Shown piece by piece: positions 21,875 to 32,063 of a stretch of DNA of 64,000 nt; position 1 is the stretch's first letter; each line of letters starts with the position of its first letter. Made by a program: the position numbers and the translations under genes. Source of the stretch: Neurospora tetraspora (lineage: Eukaryota > Ascomycota > Sordariomycetes > Sordariales > Sordariaceae); the NCBI RefSeq assembly GCF_033439725.1, contig NW_026944385.1:1955001-2019000 (forward strand), read 5' to 3'. A model generated the notes under the pieces. That model was not told where the DNA came from, searched no databases, and saw only the letters and a list, made by a program, of their open reading frames with translations.

Positions 21875-24800
21875 TAGTCGGTGGGTAGCAATGGACTAGT
21901 GCAATGCGTAGAATATTGCAACTGTAACACTCTCGGCAGACCCCGTAGACAGGGGGTTTTTAGCGAGGAATCGGCACCGTTTCTTCATCAAAGCCTCAGC
22001 GTTAGCGGTCTTTCAGGGTCTTATTGTATGCAGGTGACGAAGTTCTATTGCAACCAACACACCGAGAAGTTAAAACTCGATACCACCCGCACCGGACCCG
22101 AACGGGAGATGGACAGGAAGCATATTCCGGATTTGCCAAGTTCTGGCGATGTCACCCCGTACCGAGAGGTGCGGTACACCATCATCACATAAGCTGGAGG
22201 TAATGGGTTGGCAATTGTTGTTTCCTGATATCTCCTTTCTGTTTTGCTTACCTACAGACATACTGTCAACTAGAAGCATCGTATTTTGCTTTCCTTCGTT
22301 CCTTCAGTTATTCCTTCCCTCGGTATGTGGGGCGAATCGGGCGGCAACTTGCTGTCTTGACAGTCTTGGTCAGCTCAAACCCGGGAAGGACCTCTCCCAC
22401 CTCACGGCCTTCCCTGCTGTCAATGTCATATCTCACTACAGCAGACATGTGGACGAAGACTATGGCGTACTGGGTAGACTACCCCACGCTTTCTTGTCTG
22501 ATCTCGCACAAGGTTTGGTTGCTGCACTCCAGCTTATAAAGACTGGTCCCGTGTCGTTCCGTTGGGAGAAAATCCTGGTTCTGTTGCTGATGTGAGCCCA
22601 GGGTCAGGGCCACCAGGTCTCCTGTTCGGCTTTCGGCCCGGATTATCAGCCCCGGATCGAAATTCTGATGTGTACCTATAAGGCTTGAAGCCTTCAAGTC
22701 ACGTTCGAACTCTGGTTGAGGCGGCGGTGATATCGTGTTGGCGTTGAAACTATAGGAGCCAGGCAGATGCTATACAGCCAGCCCAGGGCTCCCTCACCAA
22801 CATACAGCTCGATAAGGGCACATTTCCAGTCGATATTTTGATTGTTGGGTTATCTTCACCTCGCTTTGTGCGGTGCCGCAGGCTACGCCCACGTGGAAGC
22901 AAGGACCTGGCTGTACCGCGATTCAATGACGCATACAAAGCCTCAACATCAAATCCATCCAGGTTAGTTCAGTCATCACTGTACCAAAGTCTTAACAGAC
23001 ATGGCCCTGGGTAGTTATCAAATCTTGGGTGCCTCCCTATTGGGCTGTGACCCCCTTGTCGGCCCCCAAAATATCTTGATGGTACGAGCTGTGCCGGAAA
23101 CATACTTCCCTGGGCTACGTTGCTTTGCACAACCTTCACCTACAAGCACGGTCACGGGTAGAGAATGCCATCCCGTCCCAGATTTCTCCATCTAGGCATC
23201 TCGGTGTGTCCGTCCAGGGCCATCAGAGAACTAGGGCGATATAGGACTTACACCACCACGCCAAGACTACATACCAGGAGCCGCAGAATATAATTGCCCA
23301 GAGTACGGCCCCGTGAGGGTTCCAATGACCTTCCAACGGCCAGAGTAGGCTGGCTCACCTGGGTGGGTGCCTTCCATGCCGTTCTCTACTACCAACGCCA
23401 AACAGAACGTAAGCATGACGCGGTTGAAGCTTTCTTCTAGGAGCCCTTGGGTTATTCAGGGCGGAAGGGTCCGGCGTAGGCGTTGTCACAAGCTCAATAT
23501 TGCTACCTACCTACACAGCCGCCTCTTTTTCTCCCTGTTCCTGGCAAAGATTCTTCAACCTAAACCGAGTTTGTAAGACAGGGGCTGCGGGGATAGCGGC
23601 TTTTGCGGCTGACTTGAATGCTGCTAGTCTTGATGAGAGTTCTCCTTTGTCAGGAGGCTCCAGCCCAGGGGTATAGCATGGAGAACATCACGCAAAATGT
23701 GGCAATCTATGACAAACTGACAACACCCCTTCAAAGAACACTTCCAACATCAACACATCATTGAGAGTTCGATCATCACGCTGTTTCTGGTCCTGGGTTA
23801 CACGATTCATCTTCGTGGCCTGTTGACCATCAGTCAGAAAAAGAGAAGGGTCTGGTACCAACGGAGACAATGAGTCTAGACCCCTCCCTCATGGCTGAAC
23901 ATCGACCATCTCTGTCAAAATGCCGGCATAACCACTCGGTCGCCGAGCTACCTTATCCAAGCTCTTTCGGAAAGAAAACAGCAATATCTTCTGCCTTCAG
24001 CTCTCGGAAATAGTTATCATGACACAAATCTCACCTCGATCCGAGCCTCTGGGTACCAGAGAAATGTTGTATAACCACATCAGCATCTCACATGCCATCA
24101 CCGGTCGGGATGTCATTTCCCCTTCTCCAGTTTCCACCACTCACAGTCCCACCACTCAATCGTAACTCCCGAGCATGTGCTACCTAGTAAGCTTGTCCTT
24201 CCCTCTGGGTTTTAGCCCTGGCTCTGGGCTCCGCCGTGGGGAAGCATTGGCCCTTTGTCCAACATATGGACCATATCCGCACCTTGTGACCTGTGACCAT
24301 CGAAAACAAGAAGGTAACTGCCGTCTGACTGGAGGACGGCCTGTGCCAAAAGCAAGTACACAGTCTTCGCACCTTCCACTCTTCCAGTCATCTCAGTTCT
24401 GACGCAGGTACCTTACAGTCCTTACCTCCGAATGGTTACACGACTTTCAAGCCCTTCTTCCATTACTTCCAGCTTTGTGGAGTGCTGTGTGGACTGTGTA
24501 CACCCACACCCACACGCCCTCTTTCAGTAGGTACCTGACCGATAAACGGACGGCATGTGCCATGAAGGCAGCCACGCAGCAGCGTTCTTCCCGACGCACG
24601 CTCGACCGTTTGATGCCGTATGTATGGACTCAGCTCCCACCACGCACCCGAATGGTTGACTCCCCAGTTCTAAATATGCCTACTCGGATTTCCGCATTTC
24701 TCTGGGAACATCCCGACTTCCAGGATCCAGACGCTGTCAAGACCACTCATGTGTCATGCCACCGCAAGCCAGGTCAAGCCCACTTCAAGCCACTGCGGCT

Positions 24801-25526
24801 ACCTCGCTCGCTCTTACCATCGACACCTCTGAGGACTCCAGAGACCATTACGACTCAAGCAACTCACTGTTACTGTCACTGAGCGGTGAGCACGCCAGTC
24901 AATAAAAGACAATAGTATGGAAGTGGCTTCAACATTGGGAATAACAAACCGAGGGGAAGCTACATCCACCTCCGTCGGCACATGTAGGACACACCTAATC
25001 CTCGCCATCGACCTACCTACTGAATCGAGGTCAGTAGAGGTAGTAGCTTATTGTCTTGTGTTTGCTCACCGAGGAGTCTTGGAAGTTGGAATGGAAAGTG
25101 CCCATTAAGATGGCCGTGTTGGCTTGCGCAGTACATCTAGTCGTATATGCATCTAAGCCACATTCTGGCTGGCTTAGATGAAATGTCAGATGGTTTAAAT
25201 GCATGTTCTATCGGATATAAAACTACATGTCCAAACACGGCCCCAATCACCAACACCTTACAAAAGCAGCAAAACTTCCATCACTAGTTCATACACTATT
25301 CCTATTCCTGACTCTTTGTTCACCACATACGGTGACTGCGACCGCGGCCGTTCGGTATCTCGGCGATATCACTTACTTCCGTACCCCCGAAAATGAAGGA
25401 TCGGGTCCGGGTAGACAGACGGTGGTCAGCATTCGGGGCCGTATCCGGACTTAACTATCTTTCTTAGCAGTTAGTTGTTGGTCAGTATAGTTGGCAATTG
25501 GAGTAAGATCTTTCGTTCGGTCATTC
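21875..25526. other. Gene-poor block right of the RIP-eroded element
   Basis: About 3.6 kb with normal base composition and only short, non-conserved frames on both strands. No signal peptide, domain or splice chain was found. It includes a perfect hairpin at 25150-25180. Confidence 0.4.
25150..25180. repeat. Perfect hairpin, 11-bp stem and 9-nt loop
   Basis: CATCTAAGCCA (25150-25160) is followed after 9 nt by its exact complement TGGCTTAGATG (25170-25180). The role is unknown; it could be a remnant of a mobile element tip or chance. Confidence 0.8.
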
Positions 25527-25964
25527 AGGGTGTGTTCCGTAGCCCTTTTTTGGGCTTTTTCACCGGGGAAAAAGGTACTTCGGGTAAAAAGGTTGCACGG
25601 ACCAATTTTCACCGGCTTTTTCACCGGGTTGCAGGGTTTTGGGTGAAAATGGTGATCATATTGTTTTGGCGTTGGAGTTGGGTTGGTTATAGCGGCTTCA
25701 GCACTATTTCAGCGCGTTCAATGGGTGATGCATTTTGCAAAACACCCTTTTTTCTGTTCACTGGGTGAAAAGGAATGAAGATGGATGCGAGCGATTTGGT
25801 TGGCTAAAAGCTTAGAAAGTAGGCCATTTCTTTTCACCGGGTGAACAAGACGTGTAACCCGGGTGAAAAGGTACAAAAGTGTCAAAAAAGTTATGGAACA
25901 GGATTTTCACCGGCCATTTTCACCCGGTGAAAACGCTAAAAAAAAACGCTACGGAACACACCCT
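25527..25964. mobile_element. Short inverted-repeat element with many internal TTCACCGGGTGAA palindromes
   Basis: Both ends read AGGGTGTGTTCCGTAGC inward (17 of 17 bases identical), followed by T-rich sequence, over a total of 438 bp. The interior holds at least seven copies or part copies, in both orientations, of TTTTCACCGGGTGAAAA, a near-perfect palindrome (for example near 25558, 25620, 25762, 25832, 25861 and 25903-25934). No coding capacity is present. Such dense subterminal repeats are typical of transposase-binding sites in hAT or Harbinger MITEs. No clear target duplication was found. Confidence 0.78.
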
Positions 25965-26845
25965 CAGTCTTCGGTGAGACGGAATCGGCATGCATGAACC
26001 CCTTGTAAAAATGTCGTGAAATTCGGAAAGTTCATTCTCTCCGAAAAAGCTTCCTAAAAACAAACAAACCCCCGGTAAAAGTGTGTTCACGTTCACATGC
26101 AGTCAATAGGTAGTCCGATTCAAGGGCATTGTTGGCCCCCGGAGCCGTTGGCGCTTACCTGCCTACGATATAGTACTGAGAACTCGCGCAAGTTGCAAAC
26201 ACACACCCCAATACGGCCACATCTCCGCATCCTTTTGGTTCTCCGGACGGGATTCCCGGAACGGTTCGTCATCCGGGTGGCAAGAGTTAGTTAGCAGAAA
26301 CCATCGCTATTGAATTTTGAATTATTGATGCCACCGCTACAAGTTATACGGGACTGACTGGCCAAGGTAACTTTGAACACAAAAAAAGCTCGTCAGAACG
26401 AACTCAAAAACCGCCAGATTCTCAACGTGGCCGGGGACACACCCGATCCCGATACTCGGCCCGGTCCGGCCCGACCCCACCTTCCTCCTAAACGCCCCAC
26501 TAAACCGGAGGAAATATAGATACCTCACCGCACCGGCACCGGCACCACACCGCTCCGCTCCGCACTGCCACCCCAACTCGCTCACAACCACGAAACAAAG
26601 ATCTTCCATTGTAGAATTGCAGCACTCGTGGTTAGATTAAAAAAAATGAACTAGGACTAGTATGTATGACCCCAGCCCCAGTTCCAATTTCCAGCCAAGC
26701 TCCCTCTACAGTCTACCCCATAATCAATACAAATGCCGTCCCCGTTCGTTGGTTGGTGGATCATTCTCGCAACTTCTAGGTACTTCTAGTTCTCCTACAA
26801 AACTCTAGTAGTCAAGTCCAATTCTGAGGGAATTCGCCCTTCACC
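25965..26845. other. Intergenic 3' flank of the Egh16-like gene
   Basis: No gene recognised. It includes CACCGGCACCGGCACCACACCG-type short repeats near 26529, and the part next to the gene will be its 3' UTR. Confidence 0.4.
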
Positions 26846-28016
26846 TTACTGGTTCTGGTTCTGAGTGCCCCTGTTCTTTCCCTGGCGACCACCGCGACCA
26901 GTGCCGGTAGCAGCGGGGGCAGCAGCCGCTGCGGTTCCGGCACCGTTTCCGCCCTTGTTCTTGCCACCGTTCTTACCACCAGCACCAGCACCAGCACCAG
27001 CACCCTTACCAGCACCACCAGCAACAGCCGTAGCCGTAGCTGCCGCTCCGCCATTACCACCGAGCACCACGGTCGGCGTCAGCACGGGGGCGGACTTGCT
27101 CACAAACCCAGCATTGAGAATGGCGCTGACGGCAGCAGCGTTCTGTTGGGCCTCGCTTGACCCGGCCTGGCGGTTGGCTTCCTTGGCTATCGGCAGCGTG
27201 GCCACGCTGACCCTGCGCTCGGCCTCGATCGCGTCGATGTTCTTGAAGGTGGCGATGTTATCGGGCGTGTTGAGGGTCGGCTTGACGTCGGTTTGTTGGA
27301 CGGCGAAGCAGCCGCCGAAGGGACCGGCAACGGCGTTGTTGCGGCAGCGGACGGTGCAGATGTTGCCTGTTGAGGCTGTGTGGGGACAGATGTTGTTAGT
27401 ATCGGTTTATGGTGGAGGAAAAGAAAAGGAGGGTAACATACCGCCAGTGCACTTAAAGTTCTGCGGCATCGTCACGGTAAAGTTGAAGTCCTGGATCTTG
27501 TTCTGCGAGATGCCGTTGGCTCCGGGCACGTTGTTGGTGACGGTCAGGTTCTGGCTGATGAGGCCCGAGTTGGACGTTTCGTCCAGGTCGCAGACATAGG
27601 GGCCGGCGCCGTCGGCGTTGACCTGGTGGATTGTCACGGTGATCTTACTGCCTGCCTTGACTTGGGTCACGGAGCCCTCGGCCAGCGCTGCCTCGGTGTT
27701 TTCGGCGATGTCGATGTTGCCTGTAAGCTGCGTGCGGCCGCAGTTGTTGACCAGGTTCGCCTTGATCTCGGCATCGCGCATGATGACCGAGTCGAGCTGG
27801 CAGGGGTTGATGGTGGTGCAGTTGCGGGCGATTTCGGGGTTGACTTTGAGAGAGGTTAGTCGGACTTGAACACACGGAACTTGCATGCAGTAGTGACATA
27901 CCTCCGAATCCGACAGATGGTGGCGAACCAGACTCTCCCTGAGCGGCCAGAATCACTCCATGGGCCTTGGCAAGAGTAACGAAAGCCGCCAGCGGCAAGG
28001 TAGTAGAGAAACGCAT
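26846..28016 (-). CDS. Egh16-like (MAS1/GAS-type) secreted protein
   Basis: Exons 28016-27902, 27843-27442 and 27375-26846 (introns 58 and 66 bp; GTATGT donors, CTAAC branches) encode 348 residues. The family is known from Blumeria gEgh16 and Magnaporthe MAS1/MAS3/GAS genes, which are expressed in appressoria; the biochemical role is unknown. A signal peptide (MRFSTTLPLAAFVTLAKAHG) leads into the family core: HGVILAAQGESGSPPSVGFG, NPCQLDSVIMRDAEIK, CGRTQLTGNIDI, VTIHQVNADGAGPYVCDLDE and CRNNAVAGPFGGCFAVQQTD, with conserved cysteines. The last ~100 residues are a low-complexity Ala/Gly/Lys/Asn tail that varies in this family. Presence here does not prove a pathogenic lifestyle, as saprotrophs also carry members. 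Confidence 0.93.
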
Positions 28017-28809
28017 GATGAAAGTGGTCGAAAAGAGAGTATCGTAAAGAGAAAGACTTTGGTAAACAAACACTGGATGAAGTAGATAAGATGAGGTGCA
28101 GCCTGCTGCGAAGAAAGAAAGTAGAGAAGAGAGAGACGAGTGCTGGAACAAACTGGATAGGGAGTTGCTGTGTGAAAGAATATCGACATTCACGAGAGGG
28201 CATCGGAGGCCTCTAAATACTGCATCTTTGAACTCGAAATGAGGAGTTCAGGGGCTCCCAAGTGAAACTGTGTGCACATTCTGATCGCAGACCAAACGCT
28301 CGTGTTTCTTGTTCATCCTGCGGCATGTCTTTCCGGTCAATCCTAGATCGACTCGGCTTCTTAGAAGCTTATTCCCAGGCGAGGTGGATCCAAAACGGTT
28401 GAGGCTCTGGAGGGCTGCAGGGATCTCGTTGAATATAGCCAGGGTCGATTTGCTGTTATTCGGACGTGAAAACTAGTAAGCCTTGAGGGTGGTCAGTCCT
28501 TAGGGTTTCGATAGCGTCGTCTTGTATGGGCCTTATTTTGCCCAAATATATGTGCCTTTGCATCTTATGATACCCGGACTCGTACGAGTCAGGTGACATT
28601 GTAGGGGTAGCGACTTGAGACGAGCGGACTCGCAACTTTGCCAGTCTCATGTCGGTGGGTCCAGGTGACAGTCGTTAACGGAAACCGTTGCCATACTCGC
28701 GTGTACTAAGAAGGAGAACAAACAAATGTGACTGGATAAAACATGATCGTTTGAGATACCCTTTCCCCCGTTGTTTGGGGTTGGATGCCTGTCGGCTCGT
28801 TGAGGAGGT
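28017..28809. other. Promoter side of the Egh16-like gene
   Basis: This 790-bp stretch upstream of the minus-strand gene has no supported coding sequence. The first ~150 bp is pyrimidine-rich on the minus strand, as expected of a 5' UTR. Confidence 0.4.
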
Positions 28810-28912
28810 ACAGTAATGTCCCCTGTTAATGCAAACTCCCCCTTTTGCAAAGGATTTTGGCTGCTCGCATTCCTTCGAGGCCCAGATTTGCATTAACAGG
28901 GGACATCACTGT
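28810..28912. repeat. 26-bp inverted repeat with 51-bp loop
   Basis: The arm at 28810-28835 (ACAGTAATGTCCCCTGTTAA...) and the arm at 28887-28912 are complementary at 25 of 26 positions. It lies 60 bp left of an inverted-repeat transposon copy and could be a fold-back element or the tips of a tiny MITE. Confidence 0.85.
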
Positions 28913-28971
28913 AGTCGCACAATCTTTCCTGGTGCAACGCCCGTCAACATCGCCACCCAACGATAAACGAA

Positions 28972-29386
28972 GAGAAAACTTGCCCGCACCCATGTGTTTT
29001 CCTCCACGCACCATTATTCTAGGTGCACGCAAGCAAATGTTTACACCACAGCCGGGGAAATCCAATTAAACTTGGGATAATGGTAAAACCAAGTTCGAAC
29101 ATCCCCTCGGTAGCTTTTTCCCGTCATTATACCTTCAAATCGCCGATGTCACCTCCAGGTTGCATTGACAGCGTCGCTTACTCGCTTTTGCAACGTACGC
29201 TCAAACGCCGCCATTAAGCCGAGAAAATTATAGCTTTATGAAGCTACTGGATATTGAACAAAGTTCAAAACCCCTGTCAGTGCTAGATTTTGGGTGTAGA
29301 AAAAGGGGTGGTGCTGTTTGGAGGACTGGGGCTAGTTGAAAACATGGGTACGTGGAGGAAAGATATGGGTACGGGTAGCTTTTCTT
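28972..29386. mobile_element. Inverted-repeat element, GAGAAAAC..CCCGCACCC family, copy 1
   Basis: The left end starts GAGAAAACTTGCCCGCACCC and continues ATGTGTTTTCCTCCACGCACC. The right end in reverse reads AGAAAAGCTACCCGTACCC then ATATCTTTCCTCCACGTACC, an imperfect ~42-bp terminal inverted repeat. The element is 415 bp and is flanked by an exact 8-bp duplication TAAACGAA (28964-28971 and 29387-29394), the size made by hAT transposases. It has no coding capacity, so it is a MITE. Its left 230 bp is related to 49443-49662. Confidence 0.88.
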
Positions 29387-30034
29387 TAAACGAACGCGAT
29401 GGTCGCCAGTTGATCAGGATATCCTTCGAAAAGATCGAAGAAATCTCAGCCGTCTGCCGCTTGCTCGTTCTATCGATGCCAAATGACAATTCGCATCTGC
29501 AACCCCAAGCAACAGCGGTCGGGAAGTGTTAAACCTACCTACTAACAATGAGCGTCTACGTCTCATTGTTAGCCTTGGGGTCTGTGAGATGTCACTTGTG
29601 ACACCGTTGGCGTTCACACACGACTGGTCTGATTGTCTCCAGAAGTGACCATGTCATTGACTAGACAACAGGCTCATTGTGCGCTGCTTGATCGCGTGAA
29701 TGACAGCACCAGAAGAAATGGGGCTGTGAATTTGTTGACTCTCAGCTATAAGATGTTCAGCTCAACACTTGAACGACGAGTTAAATGGACAGCAACTTAC
29801 AGTTTATCCAGATTTAGGGTACGAAGGACTGACCGTATAACGAACACTCACGTCCGTCTCACGTCCCCCTCACCCTCGGTCGGTGTCTCTCAGCCACCCC
29901 ATCGTATCACTAACCCCTCGTCCTTCTCAAGCTCAGTAAACACAACAAGCATAGCACGATCAAGGCTTGCGCTCGATACCAGTGCACCACATCAGGGTGA
30001 CAGACGAGGTACCGACCGTCACCATCCAAAAGCG
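29387..30034. other. Intergenic, contains a perfect hairpin
   Basis: No gene with support. The stretch includes the hairpin at 29542-29572 and the presumed leader of the small Cys-rich gene. Confidence 0.4.
29542..29572. repeat. Perfect hairpin, 11-bp stem and 9-nt loop
   Basis: CTAACAATGAG (29542-29552) pairs exactly with CTCATTGTTAG (29562-29572) across a 9-nt loop. The stem and loop sizes equal those of the hairpin at 25150-25180, though the sequences differ. Confidence 0.8.
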
Positions 30035-30244
30035 ATGGGTTGCCTCTGCGCCATCCTCCGCTTCATCTTCCTCCTTGACGGCGGCGGCGAGAGGGTGACC
30101 TGGCACATGTGGGAACCATCACCTGCACATCTAGAAGAGGGACGAGAAGGATGCGATTGCCCCAAATGCAAGTATTGGAGGCGATGTCGAGAGGATCGGA
30201 GGAAGTGCCAGTGTCCAGCATGCCCGGGCCATCGTAGGGCATGA
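30035..30244 (+). CDS. Small Cys-rich protein with repeated CxCPxC motifs
   Basis: A single-exon frame of 69 residues from ATG at 30035. It begins MGCLCAILRF, which could be N-myristoylated and palmitoylated. The C-terminal third carries two CxCPxC motifs (CDCPKC and CQCPAC) with one Cys between them, in the pattern CxCx2Cx5Cx6CxCx2C. This spacing suggests metal binding, but no family is recognised. The first half uses C-ending codons heavily, like real genes in this window. The frame is open upstream but without the Cys pattern. It could be a chance frame, since only length, codon use and the motif repeat support it. Confidence 0.5.
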   Translation: MGCLCAILRFIFLLDGGGERVTWHMWEPSPAHLEEGREGCDCPKCKYWRRCREDRRKCQCPACPGHRRA

Positions 30245-30971
30245 TTCCGGGTAGGAGTAGTGAAGGTCCGACGCACCCTGCCAGGTACGTGTAAACATGA
30301 TGAAGCTATGGGCTCGGAGTCAAGGGTGGTGAAGAGAGCTGGTGGGACGGCTCGTGGAGCAGAGACCGAACGGGTTGTTGATGCGTTGATGCCTTGATAC
30401 ACCCCGGCTGGGAGGTATGACGACGCGGGTTCACGACTTGGTGGGTATCTGACTATCTGGTACCGGTGGGCTGGAACAATATGAGTGATTCCGGTGCCGG
30501 AGATCGGAGGTCGGAGACACGAGGGTATAATAGCAGTTGGGCCATAAGGGTTCTCATCCGAACTTCCACGCTGCACCATGCTCATTTCCCAGGCGTTGGT
30601 TGGTTCACCTCATCATTGCTTCCAGATTTCGCGACCATGAACAATAGGAAGCTGCAATTTTCGCTGTCTTATCAGGCATATTGTTGGCCATTTGGTGTCG
30701 GGCGTCGAAGTGACTCACGGAAATTTGATTCTCGATTCGTTTTCCTTCATGAAGAGGACTTTTTCTTTGTTTGCCTGTTGTTGGCTTTTCCTTCAACTTG
30801 TTCCTGGAAAGGTGAACGCAGGCAACGAGCTGGGTGTCCCCCATAGACTGCACCAAAATCACCATTTCAGGGAAGGAATTGTAATCATCCACGACTGTCC
30901 GAACCCACAACCTTGGATATCTTCCCCGCCTCCGATCAGAAGCTGAGGACGTCGGCAGCAAGGCGTAAGCC
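30245..30971. other. Intergenic
   Basis: No supported gene. It contains the promoter and leader of the PPxY membrane protein gene, whose start codon is at 30972. Confidence 0.4.
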
Positions 30972-31731
30972 ATGGTAAGTATCGGCCTTTCCGGATCCTG
31001 AATCATCTTCCCACAAGCAATTACCCTCTGTGAGATCGTGCCCAACTGACACTTGTTAACTCTCTCAGGCTAACTCCACCCTCGCCGATGGCACCGGACC
31101 GGCAGACATCCCGGCAGACGGCTTCTACCAGAAGTACAAGATCCCCATGTTCATTCTTTTCAGCGCCCTAGCCATTCTCATTTTCGGCTCGACCATCTGG
31201 CAATGCTGCTTTCGGAAGAAGAAGAGCATTGAACTCGAATCTCAATTCCACCTCCCCCCGTTCATAGGACACGGCGGCGTAAGCAGAGAGGACAACCACC
31301 TCCCCTACCCACACTCATTCCACTACCATCAGTACGGTGGTAGAACCAGGGCTAGCACCAGAAACAGAGATAGAGGCAGAGACAGACACGGAAGGGAAGT
31401 AATTCGTACGACTTCGGGATGGTGGCGTCATGCTGGTCTTGACCGTCCTTTGTATCGAAACCGGCCACAGAGACAAACTCGCGTGGGAATCAGGGTACCG
31501 CCAACGACGGGAACACCACTGGATGGAGCTTATTCCATGGCTTATATGCAGGAAGAGACGCGACAGGAACAGCCGCAGCAGCATCGAGAAGGAAGACAGC
31601 ATGAAGAGTACGAGATGGATGCGCACAAAGGGCAGGCGAGGGAGACGACACCGCCCCCGCCGTATAAGGCTAGGAGGTCCACGGATGACACGGTTGATCG
31701 TCCACCTGGTTGTTTATGTGCCCATGTGTAG
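30972..31731 (+). CDS. Single-pass membrane protein with C-terminal PPPPY motif
   Basis: The first coding exon is just the ATG (30972-30974), followed by a 94-bp intron (GTAAGT donor, GTTAAC branch, CAG acceptor) and exon 31069-31731, giving 221 residues. The ATG-only exon is inferred because exon 2 is open from its acceptor and reads ANSTLADGTGPADIPADGFY with no ATG before the membrane segment. Residues ~28-50 (IPMFILFSALAILIFGSTIW) form one helix, followed by a basic CCFRKKK stop-transfer stretch, so the long tail should be cytosolic. The tail is Arg/Gln-rich and ends with TTPPPPYKA, a PPxY site that binds WW domains of Rsp5/Nedd4 ubiquitin ligases, and CLCAHV. The layout resembles ubiquitin-ligase adaptors of membranes; the function is inferred from the motif only. 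Confidence 0.75.
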
Positions 31732-32063
31732 AAATCCAGTGGGAGCGAAGGCTTGTGGCACCTGTGAGGGAAAGGCTGGTTCATTGCTAAGGTTTGGCGA
31801 GGATTGAATGATAAGGTAGCAAGAGTTCAGGCGTGGCGGTTGTGCGGGTCGCGGTCGCTACAATATTAGTCCCGTCGGTAATGGTAAATGATGGAAGTAG
31901 ATAGGCCCTAGAGGTGAAGAAACCCAACAGCTGAGTCGTGTTCGTGGCCCCAAGATCGCGTTCGTGAGTCTTAAGTAATTGCAGTCCATTCGCTTTTCTG
32001 TGGGTATCACTCCTACCAACATTGGTGCCCAATCGCGTCTACCCAGATCAAATGCCCTCTTCT
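31732..32063. other. Short gap between convergent genes
   Basis: About 330 bp holding the 3' ends of the PPxY protein gene and DPH2. Nothing else is seen. Confidence 0.5.

Noticed and set aside
24475-24882. 135-codon plus-strand frame in the gene-poor block
   Set aside because: Composition biased by CACACA repeats, no domain, signal or splice context.
25519-25972. 8-bp target duplication around the palindrome-rich MITE
   Set aside because: Flanks GGTCATTC and CAGTCTTC match poorly; similarity needs gaps.
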